NCBI GenBank assembly: GCA_010365215.1
Contig: JAAFGT010000011.1
Span: 1 to 64,000 of the forward strand
Reading direction: 5' to 3'
From: Acidipila sp.
GTDB lineage: Bacteria > Acidobacteriota > Terriglobia > Acidiferrales > UBA7541
Length of the DNA: 64,000 nt
In this document: one piece after another, positions 1 through 8,596 of the stretch
How the letters are laid out: each line of letters begins with the position of its first letter
How positions within the stretch are numbered: position 1 is the first letter of the stretch
Notes under the pieces: generated by a model
The model's input: only the letters and a program-made list of their open reading frames with translations
Told to the model about the DNA's origin: nothing
Database searches by the model: none
Translations under genes and position numbers: made by a program

Positions 1-1
1 T

Positions 2-2521
2 CTTTCCCGCCGCGTGGTGCTGGGCGGCCGGGACGAAATGTCCAGTCTGGCCGACAACATCAACGGCATGTTAGGCGCGCTCCAATCCGCGCAGCACGAG
101 CGGGAAGAACGGGACGCGCGGTTGCGGCTGCTGGTGGAACAGATGCCCGCGGTGCTGTGGACCACAGATTCCGCCCTACGCTTCACCTCGTCGGTGGGCC
201 GCGGACTTTCCGGTCTGGGCCTGCGCCAGAATGAACTGGTGGGGAAGAGTTTGAAGGAATATTTCGGGACGGATGACCCCGAGCATCCGGCGATCGCCGC
301 GCACCAACAAGCGCTTGCCGGACAAACCACCACGCTGGAACTTGACTGGCAAGGTCACGCCTTCGACGTACATGTAGAACCGTTACACGCGCAGGATGGC
401 TCGGTGGCGGGGACCATCGGCGTGGCGCTGGATATTACCGAACGTAAGCGCGCCGAAGTGGAACGCCAAGTGATGTTCGAAATCATTCAGAGCGTGAACC
501 TCACCGCCAATCTCGATGAGCTGTTTACGCGAATCCATGGCGCGCTCAAAAAAGTGGTGCGGGCCGACAACTGTTTTATCGCGCTGCACGACCGTGCTAC
601 CGGTCTCTTTCAGTTCCCGTTTTTTGTCGACCAATTCGATGCTCCGCCTCCGCCGCAGAAAGTAGGAAGAAGCTGCACGGCCTACGTGTTTCGCACCGGC
701 CTCGCGAGCCTCATCCCGCAGAAAGAGTTCGACCGGTTGGTGGCCGCGGGCGAGGTGGAATTAGTGGGCGAGCCTTCGCCCTCCTGGCTGGGCGTGCCGC
801 TGAAAACGCCGACGGAAACTATCGGCGTGCTGGTGGTGCAGGACTATAAGAACGAGAACGCTTATACCCAGCATGACCTGGAGATTCTCTCGTCGGTAGG
901 CGGACAAATTGCCGTCGCCATCGAGCGCAGGCTGGCGGAAGGAGCGCTCGACCGCCTGCGCCGGCAGAACGAAATGATCCTCAACTCAGCCGGAGAAGGC
1001 CTGTACGGCATCGACCTGCGAGGCTGCACGACGTTCGTAAATCCTGCGGCCGCGAGCATGCTCGGCTGGACGATCGCGGACCTGGTCGGCCAGTCCATCC
1101 ACACGCTGATTCATCACTCGAAACCGGACTTTACCCCCTATCCCGAGGAAGAATGCGTCATCCGCTCGGCAGCGAAGGACGGTGCCGCGCATCACGTGGA
1201 TAACGAAGTATTCTGGAGAAAAGACGGAACCAGTTTCCCGGTGGAATACACCAGCACACCGCTGCGCGACGAGCGCGGTGCGTTAATGGGCGCCGTGGTG
1301 GTGTTCAAAGATATCTCTCAGCGCATCCTGGTGGATGAACAGTTGCGCCGCGCTCAGAAGATGGAAGCGGTGGGGCGCCTCGCCGGTGGCGTGGCCCACG
1401 ACTTCAACAACCTGCTCATGGTGATCAAAGGGCACAGTGACAATCTGCTGGACCAGATCATGCCCGGCGATCCATTTCGCCGCGGTGTGGAGCAGATTCG
1501 TAAAGCCGGTGACCGCGCCGCGGCGTTGACGCGGCAACTGCTGGCGTTCGGGCGCATGCAGGTGATGCAGGCCAAGGTCATCGATCTGAACGCCGTGGTC
1601 AGCGACATGAGCAAGATGCTGCCGCGGATTTTGGGAGAGGGCGTGGAGTTCATCTTCGTGGCCGAGCCCAAGCTGGGCCATGTGAAGGCTGATCCCGGAC
1701 AGATCGAGCAGGTCATTGTGAATCTGGCAGTGAACGCGCGCGATGCCATGCCCAGCGGAGGGAAGTTAACGATTGAGACTTCGAATATCGAGCTGACTAC
1801 CGAGTACGTCCGCTCGCATCCCTCGGCGCGCCCTGGCTCTTACGTGCTGCTGGCGGTCAGCGATACCGGTCACGGCATGGACGCGGAGACGCAGTCGCGT
1901 ATATTCGAGCCGTTCTTCACCACCAAAGAGCGCGGCAAAGGTACCGGCCTGGGGCTGGCTACTGTGTATGGGGTGGTCAAACAGAGCGATGGCTTTGTCT
2001 GGGTTTACAGCGAGCCGGGGATGGGCGCCACGTTTAAGGTGTACTTGCCCACGGTAAAGGAACCACTCGATTCACCTTCCAGCGATTGGATCAAGGCGCA
2101 GGGCGTGGTCATTCGCGGCTCGGAAACAATTCTCCTGGCCGAAGACGAAGAAGACGTACGAGAGCTGGCGCGGGATTTTCTGGTGCGGGCCGGCTACGTC
2201 GTGCTGGAAGCAGCCAACGGCGCGGAGGCTTTACGAATCGCTTCCGAACACGCCGGCACCATCGATCTTCTGCTGACCGACGTAGTCATGCCCAGGATGG
2301 GCGGGCCGGAGCTGGCCGATCGCCTGGCACCGGCCCGTCCGCACATGAAGGTGCTGTTTATGTCCGGGTACGCCGAGTATGCCGCTTTCGAACATGACTT
2401 CCTGGAACGCGGCAGCGCAGCGCTGCAGAAGCCGTTCGCCCTCGAGGCGCTAGGCCGCAAAGTGCGCGAAGTGCTTGAGGGCGCATCGGCGGAAGCGGTG
2501 TCGCACGAACGCAGCCGTTAG
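2..2521 (+). CDS. Hybrid sensor histidine kinase (5'-truncated by window edge)
   Basis: The frame is open to the window edge, so the N-terminus (probably a membrane sensor) is missing. The 839 visible residues start in the second helix of a HAMP domain (GRDE, then an L..NIN.ML pattern). A PAS domain (about 40-150), a GAF domain (about 165-310) and a second PAS (about 325-445) follow. The kinase core has an H-box (GGVAHDFNNLL, phospho-acceptor His466), an N-box (NLAVNARDAMP), DTGHGMD and GKGTGLGLATVYG. A C-terminal receiver domain has the acceptor Asp760 in LLTDVVMP and the conserved Lys in QKPF. This is the NtrB-like hybrid layout in which phosphate passes from His to the attached receiver. 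The signal and output are unknown, and no partner regulator is adjacent. The next gene is convergent. Confidence 0.93.
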   Translation, partial: LSRRVVLGGRDEMSSLADNINGMLGALQSAQHEREERDARLRLLVEQMPAVLWTTDSALRFTSSVGRGLSGLGLRQNELVGKSLKEYFGTDDPEHPAIAAHQQALAGQTTTLELDWQGHAFDVHVEPLHAQDGSVAGTIGVALDITERKRAEVERQVMFEIIQSVNLTANLDELFTRIHGALKKVVRADNCFIALHDRATGLFQFPFFVDQFDAPPPPQKVGRSCTAYVFRTGLASLIPQKEFDRLVAAGEVELVGEPSPSWLGVPLKTPTETIGVLVVQDYKNENAYTQHDLEILSSVGGQIAVAIERRLAEGALDRLRRQNEMILNSAGEGLYGIDLRGCTTFVNPAAASMLGWTIADLVGQSIHTLIHHSKPDFTPYPEEECVIRSAAKDGAAHHVDNEVFWRKDGTSFPVEYTSTPLRDERGALMGAVVVFKDISQRILVDEQLRRAQKMEAVGRLAGGVAHDFNNLLMVIKGHSDNLLDQIMPGDPFRRGVEQIRKAGDRAAALTRQLLAFGRMQVMQAKVIDLNAVVSDMSKMLPRILGEGVEFIFVAEPKLGHVKADPGQIEQVIVNLAVNARDAMPSGGKLTIETSNIELTTEYVRSHPSARPGSYVLLAVSDTGHGMDAETQSRIFEPFFTTKERGKGTGLGLATVYGVVKQSDGFVWVYSEPGMGATFKVYLPTVKEPLDSPSSDWIKAQGVVIRGSETILLAEDEEDVRELARDFLVRAGYVVLEAANGAEALRIASEHAGTIDLLLTDVVMPRMGGPELADRLAPARPHMKVLFMSGYAEYAAFEHDFLERGSAALQKPFALEALGRKVREVLEGASAEAVSHERSR

Positions 2522-2556
2522 CCGCGCCGTTACGCGCGAAAATTTCCGGGGCGAAC

Positions 2557-3060
2557 TTACTTTAGAATTTCCGTTGCCGCAGGCGGCAGTTTATCAGCGC
2601 GAGCCAGCAACTGCGTGACCTGCCACAGTTGCGTGTCGTTCAGCGCACCCTTGAACGCCGGCATCCCGGTCATGCGGATGCCGTTGGCTACTTTCCAGTA
2701 CGTTGTCCCCGCCGGGTCGTCGGTTACCATGTCATCTTTGTCTAATAGTTGCGGGGGCCCGGGAAACATTCCCTTGGGAATCGTGCCAATCGGCTGATTC
2801 GGCAGACCGTGACAGACGGCGCAATTATCTTTATAGATTTTGGCGCCGGCAACGAAGGCCGCTTCATCCGCCCCGATGGGCGACTGGAGCTTGGCGGCTT
2901 CGACGTACCTCACGTGCTGGCTTAATCTCGCCACGCGCTTTTCGAAAGGAAACGGCGGATCCGCCGTGGCCACAGGAAATCGCCCGGAAGTCAGATAGAG
3001 ATAGCCCAGCACCGGCATCAGCAGCACGCCCAATATAATTCCCAGAAGCACCTTACCCAT
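2557..3060 (-). CDS. Membrane-anchored monohaem cytochrome c
   Basis: The 167-residue protein has an N-terminal hydrophobic segment (about 3-23) that probably stays as a membrane anchor. The haem-binding motif CAVCH is at 80-84, and Met133 in RMTGMPAF is the likely sixth ligand. This is a class I cytochrome c domain facing the periplasm, probably carrying electrons between respiratory complexes. The start is supported by AGGAGG 7 nt upstream. It converges on the sensor kinase, and the VIT-type transporter lies upstream on the same strand 106 bp away. No oxidase or reductase gene is nearby, so its partner cannot be named. Confidence 0.9.
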   Translation of the reverse strand: MGKVLLGIILGVLLMPVLGYLYLTSGRFPVATADPPFPFEKRVARLSQHVRYVEAAKLQSPIGADEAAFVAGAKIYKDNCAVCHGLPNQPIGTIPKGMFPGPPQLLDKDDMVTDDPAGTTYWKVANGIRMTGMPAFKGALNDTQLWQVTQLLARADKLPPAATEILK

Positions 3061-3166
3061 TGCTGTTTCCTCCTAGCGACGGATTCCTCCCGATGATGTG
3101 GTTCCTCTCGACGATCTGATTCTCTCAATATCCGTCGAACGATTTGCGCGCAAAATTTCGCCAGCT

Positions 3167-3859
3167 TCAGGAAATCGCGCGAGCAATCGCAAACGCGGCG
3201 GCAGCGGCCAAGCCTCCAATGAGCACGGTTTGGAATGCCCCGGCCACCGGGTTTAAGCCGGTATAACGCGCTTTCACGTAACCGAAGAGCATGAGCGCCG
3301 CCAGCGTAACCGCAACGGAAACTTTCAGAGCGGGAATCACCTGGTGCATCACGATGTAAGGCGCAAGCGGGACCAGGCCACCCACGATGTAGGAGGCGGC
3401 GATGGTCAATGCGCTGTTGCGCGCGCGCTTGGGGTCGGGCGCCTCCAGGCCCAATTCGAAGCGCATCATGAAATCCACCCAGCGGTCGCGGTCGCCGCTG
3501 ATGGCCGCTACCACCGGCGCAATCTGCTCGTCGTTCATGCCGTAGCCGCGGAAAAGTTCACCCACCTCGCGCGCTTCTTCCTGCGGAATTTCTTCGCACT
3601 CGCGAATCTCGCGTTGCCGCTCGGATTCGTAATGCTCCGAGTCGGTCCGGGCAGCCAGATAACCGCCCAGGCCCATGGCGATGGAGCCGGCAGCGATTTC
3701 GGCGAGTCCCGCGGTGACGATGATGCTCGTAGAAACGGCGGCGCCGGTCAGCCCGGCAGCCAGCGCAAACGGCACGGTGAGCCCGTCGGCCATGCCGATG
3801 ACGATATCGCGAACGGAGGCGGTCTCTTTAAAATGCTCCTCGGTGTGTGGGCCGTGCAA
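3167..3859 (-). CDS. VIT1/CCC1-family iron/manganese transporter
   Basis: The 230-residue integral membrane protein carries the family signature DIVIGMADGLTVPFALAAGL near residue 20 in its first membrane helix. Two N-terminal helices, a charged cytosolic insert (about 85-145, rich in Glu, which corresponds to the metal-binding domain of the family) and three C-terminal helices can be followed. VIT1/CCC1 proteins move Fe2+ or Mn2+ out of the cytosol. The start is TTG, supported by GGAG 7 nt upstream. The polyketide operon lies upstream on the same strand, but a 189-bp gap argues against co-transcription. Confidence 0.88.
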   Translation of the reverse strand: MHGPHTEEHFKETASVRDIVIGMADGLTVPFALAAGLTGAAVSTSIIVTAGLAEIAAGSIAMGLGGYLAARTDSEHYESERQREIRECEEIPQEEAREVGELFRGYGMNDEQIAPVVAAISGDRDRWVDFMMRFELGLEAPDPKRARNSALTIAASYIVGGLVPLAPYIVMHQVIPALKVSVAVTLAALMLFGYVKARYTGLNPVAGAFQTVLIGGLAAAAAFAIARAIS

Positions 3860-4011
3860 TGTTTTTCTCCGCAGCAGCAGTTCGAACGCGCCAATGCTGA
3901 ATGCACCAGGGCACGCTCGTTCTTGCGGCAGCTATCATGCCACAGGAATACAGCGCCGCCGACGGCTTCTTGCGGGCAAAATTTTAACGGAGGAGAAAAT
4001 ACCATTCGATG

Positions 4012-4059
4012 GTTACTCGCAGGGTTACTGGCAGCGTTACTGGCGACGTTACTCGACTA
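4012..4059. repeat. Four-copy 12-bp tandem repeat at the end of the FAD oxidoreductase gene
   Basis: GTTACT recurs at 4012, 4024, 4036 and 4048, exactly 12 bp apart, within imperfect units of the form GTTACTSGCRRC. The last copy contains the TAA stop of the leftward flavoprotein gene (4049-4051), so most of the repeat is just 3' of the gene. It is too short and too imperfect for a CRISPR array. Its role is unknown. Confidence 0.7.
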
Positions 4060-5224
4060 CCAACGGTTGCCGCGCGGCCAGCGAGCAGGCCAGCTTGCTT
4101 CCCGGCAAGAGCCGCCGCACGCCACCCGAAACGCCCACCAGATGCGCGAAGAGCAGCGGCGATGAGCGCAAAAGTGAAAGCGCGCGCTCGGCAAGACGCG
4201 GATGATCCGCGAGCCATAGAACCATGCGCGTGAGCCAGCGGTAGTCGCGAAGAAAGGCCTGGCGATCGCGCTCGAACGACCACATCCAGGCCGGGAACTG
4301 CTCGACCCCGCGTACCGCGTACTGCGCCAGCAGTTCGGCGCTGATCAACGCCTGGGTCATCCCCCCACCGGTAATGGGATCCAGAAAGCCTGCGGCATCT
4401 CCCAGCAGAGCGATGCCGGGCGCAACGCCCGCGCGCGCGCGCGCCGCCAGCGGAGAGCTGCACAGAATTTCAGAAGTCTGTTCAGCGCCCTCGAGACGGC
4501 TGGCCAGTTCCGGCGCAGAAGCACGCCAGCGCAGAAATGTTTCTTCAATGGGCTCGCGCGCAGCGCCGGCATCCGCCAAGCCAGCCACCAGCACTTCGTT
4601 CCCAGGCAGCGGCGTGACGTATAGCTCATAGCCGCGGCAGGCAAAAACGTCCACCCAGGGTGACGGTGCATGACCGGGCGCCAGGCGAAAATGCGCGCAC
4701 GCGCCATAGCGATGGCGCCGCTGCGAAACGTGCAAGCCGGCCTGGTGCCGCAGCGGCGAGTGCACGCCGTCAGCCGCCACCACCAGCGGCGCGCGGCACG
4801 GCTGGCCATCCACGAGCAATCCAATCACCCGCCCGTTTTCGATTAACGGGGCCTCGACTTGCGCGCCGGTGTGCGCGGCAACGTTGGGAGTGGCCGCTGC
4901 CGTCTCGAAGAGCACCGCGTCAAGATGCAAACGCCGCTGGCCGCGCCCGGAGGCAGGCAGGCCGGCGGTGCGCGGGAAACGTCCCTCGGCGCTCTGCTTT
5001 CCGAAATGGTAGCGGACCCCGTGAAAAGGCGCGCCGCCCACCGCCTCGGCCAGCCCCAAACGCTGGAGCACACCAACGCCCGCGGGCATAAGTCCTTCGC
5101 CACAAGCTTTGTCCTTGGGAAATGTTCTGCGCTCGAAAAGTTCTACCGCCAGGCCCTGGCGCCCAAGAAGTATGGCCAGAGTGGAACCCGCAATGCCGCC
5201 GCCGGAGATGAGCACGTCCGCCAT
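4049..5224 (-). CDS. FAD-dependent monooxygenase/reductase of the type III PKS cluster
   Basis: The 391-residue flavoprotein begins with a Rossmann dinucleotide site (ISGGGIAGSTLAILLGRQG, with the ribose-binding Glu in ELFERR). It has the second FAD motif GDAAGFLDPITGGGMTQAL near residue 275. It belongs to the p-hydroxybenzoate hydroxylase / geranylgeranyl reductase superfamily. Position gives the best clue: it is the third gene of a leftward operon, 15 bp after an ICMT-like methyltransferase and behind a type III PKS. The same three protein types form the Streptomyces srsA-srsB-srsC operon for phenolic lipids, where the flavoprotein hydroxylates the alkylresorcinol ring. A matching role here is inference. 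No clear Shine-Dalgarno is visible, so translation may be coupled to the gene before it. Confidence 0.88.
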   Translation of the reverse strand: MADVLISGGGIAGSTLAILLGRQGLAVELFERRTFPKDKACGEGLMPAGVGVLQRLGLAEAVGGAPFHGVRYHFGKQSAEGRFPRTAGLPASGRGQRRLHLDAVLFETAAATPNVAAHTGAQVEAPLIENGRVIGLLVDGQPCRAPLVVAADGVHSPLRHQAGLHVSQRRHRYGACAHFRLAPGHAPSPWVDVFACRGYELYVTPLPGNEVLVAGLADAGAAREPIEETFLRWRASAPELASRLEGAEQTSEILCSSPLAARARAGVAPGIALLGDAAGFLDPITGGGMTQALISAELLAQYAVRGVEQFPAWMWSFERDRQAFLRDYRWLTRMVLWLADHPRLAERALSLLRSSPLLFAHLVGVSGGVRRLLPGSKLACSLAARQPLVVE

Positions 5225-5239
5225 GAAAATTTTAAACGA

Positions 5240-5812
5240 TTAGAAAAGCCCGGGCACAAATCTCGGTTTTCCGCCCATCGACGCGCGATAGCCGGGGTCG
5301 GCAAGGAGCACAGCCTCTTCCATGGCCACTCTTCGCGCGAGAACCCAGGCGTTCCCCAACGCCGCTACGATAGCCGTGAGCCATGCGGTGTGAATCAGCG
5401 GTAAGGAAATCAGCTCGATATAGACGGCCACATAATTTGGATGCCGAATCCAGCGGTAAGGGCCGGAAGTAATTGCGCCGAGCCGCGAGGAGGCCATGAC
5501 CTCAACGTTCCAGTGGCCGGCCAGCGTGCGGATCACCCACCAGCGCATGAGGTTTGAAAACAGAAAAAGCAGCCCCATCAGTACGGCCAGCACAGGAATA
5601 AAAGGCCGTCGCAGGAACACCACTTCCAAACCGGCGCCCGCCAGCACGCCGATATGCAGCAGCACCATCCAGCGGAAATGAGGTGCGGTTATCTTGGCGA
5701 TTCCCTGCACGGCCAGGCGCTGCTGGTTTCGCCGGGAGACTCTCATTTCAACCAGGCGCCCCGTAGCCACTGCGGCCAGGAGAAGAAGATAAAGTCCCGC
5801 GCTCAGGCCCAT
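5240..5812 (-). CDS. ICMT-like membrane methyltransferase of the type III PKS cluster
   Basis: The 190-residue protein has about five hydrophobic segments and the isoprenylcysteine carboxyl methyltransferase signature: TSGPYRWIRHPNY, then an R...EE pair and a conserved Tyr near the C-terminus. The family uses SAM to methylate lipophilic substrates in the membrane. The start chosen (ATG at 5812) lies inside the last codons of the PKS gene, a 10-nt overlap that suggests translational coupling. A longer in-frame start further into the PKS gene would add a non-membrane N-terminus and is less likely. In the srs-type pathway the equivalent enzyme O-methylates the alkylresorcinol, and that role is inferred here from context. 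Confidence 0.87.
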   Translation of the reverse strand: MGLSAGLYLLLLAAVATGRLVEMRVSRRNQQRLAVQGIAKITAPHFRWMVLLHIGVLAGAGLEVVFLRRPFIPVLAVLMGLLFLFSNLMRWWVIRTLAGHWNVEVMASSRLGAITSGPYRWIRHPNYVAVYIELISLPLIHTAWLTAIVAALGNAWVLARRVAMEEAVLLADPGYRASMGGKPRFVPGLF

Positions 5813-6903
5813 TGCAGCAGAGCCATTTCCGCACTGAAGCCGGGTCCGAAGGCAGCCAGCAGCCCGTAGTCGCCTGGCGCCAGCTGCGATTTGTTCAACC
5901 ATTCGTGCAGCACGAACAACACCGAGGCGCTGGAGAGATTCCCGTAATCGCTGAGCACGTCCCAGGAAAACTGCGTGTCGCAGCGGCAAATTCCCAGTTC
6001 CTCTTCCATGTATAACAATAATTTCTGGCCGCCGGGGTGAAGAATAAATGCGGAAACCTGCTTGCGGGTAAGCGAGTGACGGGCTAGGAAGCCGTCCATC
6101 ACGCCTTTAATTTTCTCGCGAATGAGCTGGGGGACGTCCTTCGACAGCACAATGTGGAAGCCGGTCTCTTTGAGATCAAAACCCATGGCGTCGAGCGAAT
6201 GCGGGAACAGATAACTCTCCGTATCGAGAATCCGCGGGCCGCGCGCGCTGCGTCCGGTGACCACGGCAGCGGCGGCGCCGTCGCCGAAGAGCACCGTGGA
6301 AATGAGGTTGGCCTGCGAGACGTCCCCGCGCTGAAAAGTGAGGCTGGGCAGCTCCACGGCGACTACCAGCACGGTGCGATCCGGATACGCGCGGACAAAA
6401 TCGGCGGCTCGAGCCAGGGACGCAGCGCCCGCGGCGCAGCCCAGCTCCGTGATGGGGAGGCGCCGCACGTCCTGGCGAAAGCCCAGGTCGTTGATCAAGT
6501 GCGCGTCGAGCGAGGGGATCATGACTCCCGTGCAGGACACGGTAATCAACAGGTCCACGTCCGCTGGTTTCATTTCCGCGCGGGCCAGGCAGTCCGAAGT
6601 CACCGTGGTTCCCAACTTCACGGCGTGCTCCTGATATTCGCGGCTGATCTGGCTGAGCGGGCGCGGCTCGATGATGTAGTCAATGGGATGAATGCAGAAG
6701 CGGCGCTTGACCTGTGAGTTGTCGATGATGGACATCATGGCGTCGAGGCGCGCGCCTTCCAGATGGAAGACGCGATGGAAGTAAGTCTTTACCTCTTCAC
6801 GCGTAATAATGTGCGCAGGCACCGCGGTGGCCGTCGCGGCAATGGTGACCCCTGCAGCTTTCTGGCTGGGCGCAGGGTGCGAAGATGTTTGACTTCTGGT
6901 CAT
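5803..6903 (-). CDS. Type III polyketide synthase (chalcone-synthase-like)
   Basis: The 366-residue protein has the full catalytic triad of type III PKSs: Cys156 in ITELGCAAGA, His289 in FILHPGGQK and Asn322 in DYGNLSS. It also has the C-terminal AFGPGFSAE loop. Such enzymes condense malonyl-CoA units onto acyl starters without an ACP-bound chain. Bacterial relatives next to lipid genes make alkylresorcinols or alkylpyrones. The ATG at 6903 was chosen because the upstream extension is Arg-rich and unlike the family. It heads a leftward operon with the methyltransferase and flavoprotein, and it is divergent from an ACP and a ketosynthase that could supply its starter. The product (resorcinol or pyrone) cannot be read from sequence. 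Confidence 0.93.
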   Translation of the reverse strand: MTRSQTSSHPAPSQKAAGVTIAATATAVPAHIITREEVKTYFHRVFHLEGARLDAMMSIIDNSQVKRRFCIHPIDYIIEPRPLSQISREYQEHAVKLGTTVTSDCLARAEMKPADVDLLITVSCTGVMIPSLDAHLINDLGFRQDVRRLPITELGCAAGAASLARAADFVRAYPDRTVLVVAVELPSLTFQRGDVSQANLISTVLFGDGAAAAVVTGRSARGPRILDTESYLFPHSLDAMGFDLKETGFHIVLSKDVPQLIREKIKGVMDGFLARHSLTRKQVSAFILHPGGQKLLLYMEEELGICRCDTQFSWDVLSDYGNLSSASVLFVLHEWLNKSQLAPGDYGLLAAFGPGFSAEMALLQWA

Positions 6904-7072
6904 AAGGTTATCCGAGAGAGCGCCGCTGGCCCGCCTTCGCGCGCTTGCGGACTGCTGGTATGGTTGCTTACATCTGATTCCCGCCCCGGCCCCGGGGTTG
7001 CAGCCGCGGCGCAAACATTGCTTTTCCTGCCGGAATATGCAACGGTTTGATGCGAAAAGGAATCAAAATTTT

Positions 7073-7357
7073 GTGAGCGACGCCCTCAGCGAAAAAGTAC
7101 AAGCCACGCTCGCCGCGGTAAAGCACTTGCCGCAGGAAAAAATCTCGCTGGAGAGTTCGCTCGCCGAGCTGGGCCTGGATTCCCTCGACACCATCACGCT
7201 TCTTTTTGAGCTGGAAAAACATTTCCACGTTTCCATTTCCGACGACCAGGTGCGTTCGCTGCGCACCGTTCGCGATATCGTCGAGGGAGTGCGCCGGCTC
7301 ACCACCGGCGCTACGCTGGATTCCGCTGTCCTCGATTCCGCCAAGCCGGCGGGATGA
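7073..7357 (+). CDS. Acyl carrier protein
   Basis: The 94-residue acidic helical protein has the phosphopantetheine site Asp-Ser-Leu-Asp in LAELGLDSLDTITLLFELE, with Ser near position 38. The chosen GTG start has AAGG about 12 nt upstream. An ATG at 7037 in the same frame is an alternative and would add 12 basic residues. The stop overlaps the ketosynthase start (ATGA), so the two are translated together. An ACP beside a type III PKS suggests a dedicated acyl chain that is built or loaded before transfer to the PKS. It is divergent from the PKS operon across about 170 bp. Confidence 0.9.
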   Translation: MSDALSEKVQATLAAVKHLPQEKISLESSLAELGLDSLDTITLLFELEKHFHVSISDDQVRSLRTVRDIVEGVRRLTTGATLDSAVLDSAKPAG

Positions 7358-8583
7358 CCTTCATGTCTCCACGCCGCGTGGCTGTTACCGGGATGGGTGT
7401 GGTCAGCGCGCTCGGCGAGGGCACAGCGGCGTTCTCGAAATCCCTCCGCGAAGGCCGGTGCGGCATCGCTGCTTTGCAATCCGTCGATGCTTCGAAACTG
7501 CGTTTTCAGAATGGCGCCGAAGTGCGCGGTTTCGATGCGCTCAAGCATTTTGATGCCGGCCGCGCTGACCAGCTCGACCGTTTCGCGCAGTTCGCGGTAG
7601 TGGCGGCGCGCGAGGCTATGCGCCAGTCGGGCGTCGAGCTGACCGCCCAGCTTCGCGAAACCTCGGCAATTATTTGCGGCTCGTGTCTCGGCGGCCAATC
7701 CACGCAGGATGCCGGCTTTGTCGAACTTTACCAGAACGGCCTGAACCGGGTGCATCCGCTCACCATCCCGCGCACCATGGCCAACGCCGGCGCGAGCCAC
7801 ATCTCCATCGAGTTCGGCATCGTGGGTCCCACCTACGCCATTTCTACCGCGTGCTCTTCGGCGAACCACGCCATCGGCCAGGCTTTTCGCATGGTGCGGA
7901 ATGGCGAAGTCGAGATGGCTATCGCCGGCGGAAGCGAAGCGCCATTCAGTTTTGGATTGCTGAAGGCGTGGGAGGCTATGCGCGTGGTCTCGCCGGATAC
8001 CTGCCGGCCATTCTGCAAAGACCGGCGTGGAATGATTCTCGGCGAAGGTGGCGCAATGCTGGTGCTGGAACCGTTGGACTCCGCGCAGGCACGAGGCGCG
8101 CGCATTTACGCGGAGATCTGCGGTTTCGGCATGTCGTCTGACGCGCACCACCTCACCCAGCCCAGCGCCGAGGGTGCGGCGCGCGCCATGCGTGGGGCTT
8201 TAGCCGACGCGGAGATGGCGCCCGGGCAGGTGGGCTACATCAATGCGCACGGAACGGCTACCGCAGGAAATGATCCCACGGAAACTCGCGCCATCCACGC
8301 GGTGTTCGGCGAACATGCTTCCAGGTTGGCGGTAAGCTCGACAAAATCCATGCATGGGCATGCGCTGGGAGCGGCGGGCGCAATCGAAGCGGTGGCCACG
8401 GTCCTTGCGCTGCACGAAGGTTTCCTGCCGCCCACCGCCAACTTCACCGAAGCCGACCCGGAATGCGACCTCGACTACCTGCCCAACCGCGCGCGCGCCA
8501 TCCCCGTGGAATGCGCGCTGTCGAATTCCTTCGCCTTCGGGGGACTTAATGCCGTGCTGGCGTTTCGCGCTTGTCGCGGTTGA
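7354..8583 (+). CDS. Beta-ketoacyl-ACP synthase (FabF-like)
   Basis: The 409-residue thiolase-fold condensing enzyme has the KAS I/II triad: Cys167 in STACSSANHAIGQ, His299 in NAHGTATAGNDPTE and His334 in KSMHGHALGAAGA. It also has NSFAFGGLN at the C-terminus. It elongates an ACP-bound acyl chain with malonyl-ACP. It overlaps the preceding ACP gene by 4 nt (ATGA), and a second ATG at 7363 is an alternative start. No ketoreductase, dehydratase or malonyltransferase is adjacent. It therefore either borrows the housekeeping fatty-acid enzymes or serves as a chain-starting or priming synthase for the neighbouring type III PKS (inference). Confidence 0.92.
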   Translation: MTFMSPRRVAVTGMGVVSALGEGTAAFSKSLREGRCGIAALQSVDASKLRFQNGAEVRGFDALKHFDAGRADQLDRFAQFAVVAAREAMRQSGVELTAQLRETSAIICGSCLGGQSTQDAGFVELYQNGLNRVHPLTIPRTMANAGASHISIEFGIVGPTYAISTACSSANHAIGQAFRMVRNGEVEMAIAGGSEAPFSFGLLKAWEAMRVVSPDTCRPFCKDRRGMILGEGGAMLVLEPLDSAQARGARIYAEICGFGMSSDAHHLTQPSAEGAARAMRGALADAEMAPGQVGYINAHGTATAGNDPTETRAIHAVFGEHASRLAVSSTKSMHGHALGAAGAIEAVATVLALHEGFLPPTANFTEADPECDLDYLPNRARAIPVECALSNSFAFGGLNAVLAFRACRG

Positions 8584-8596
8584 GCAATCGGAAGTG

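Noticed and set aside
3344-4165. A rightward frame antisense to the VIT-type transporter
   Set aside because: The leftward product has the family signature and membrane helices. This one is His/Gly/Ala-rich with no features.
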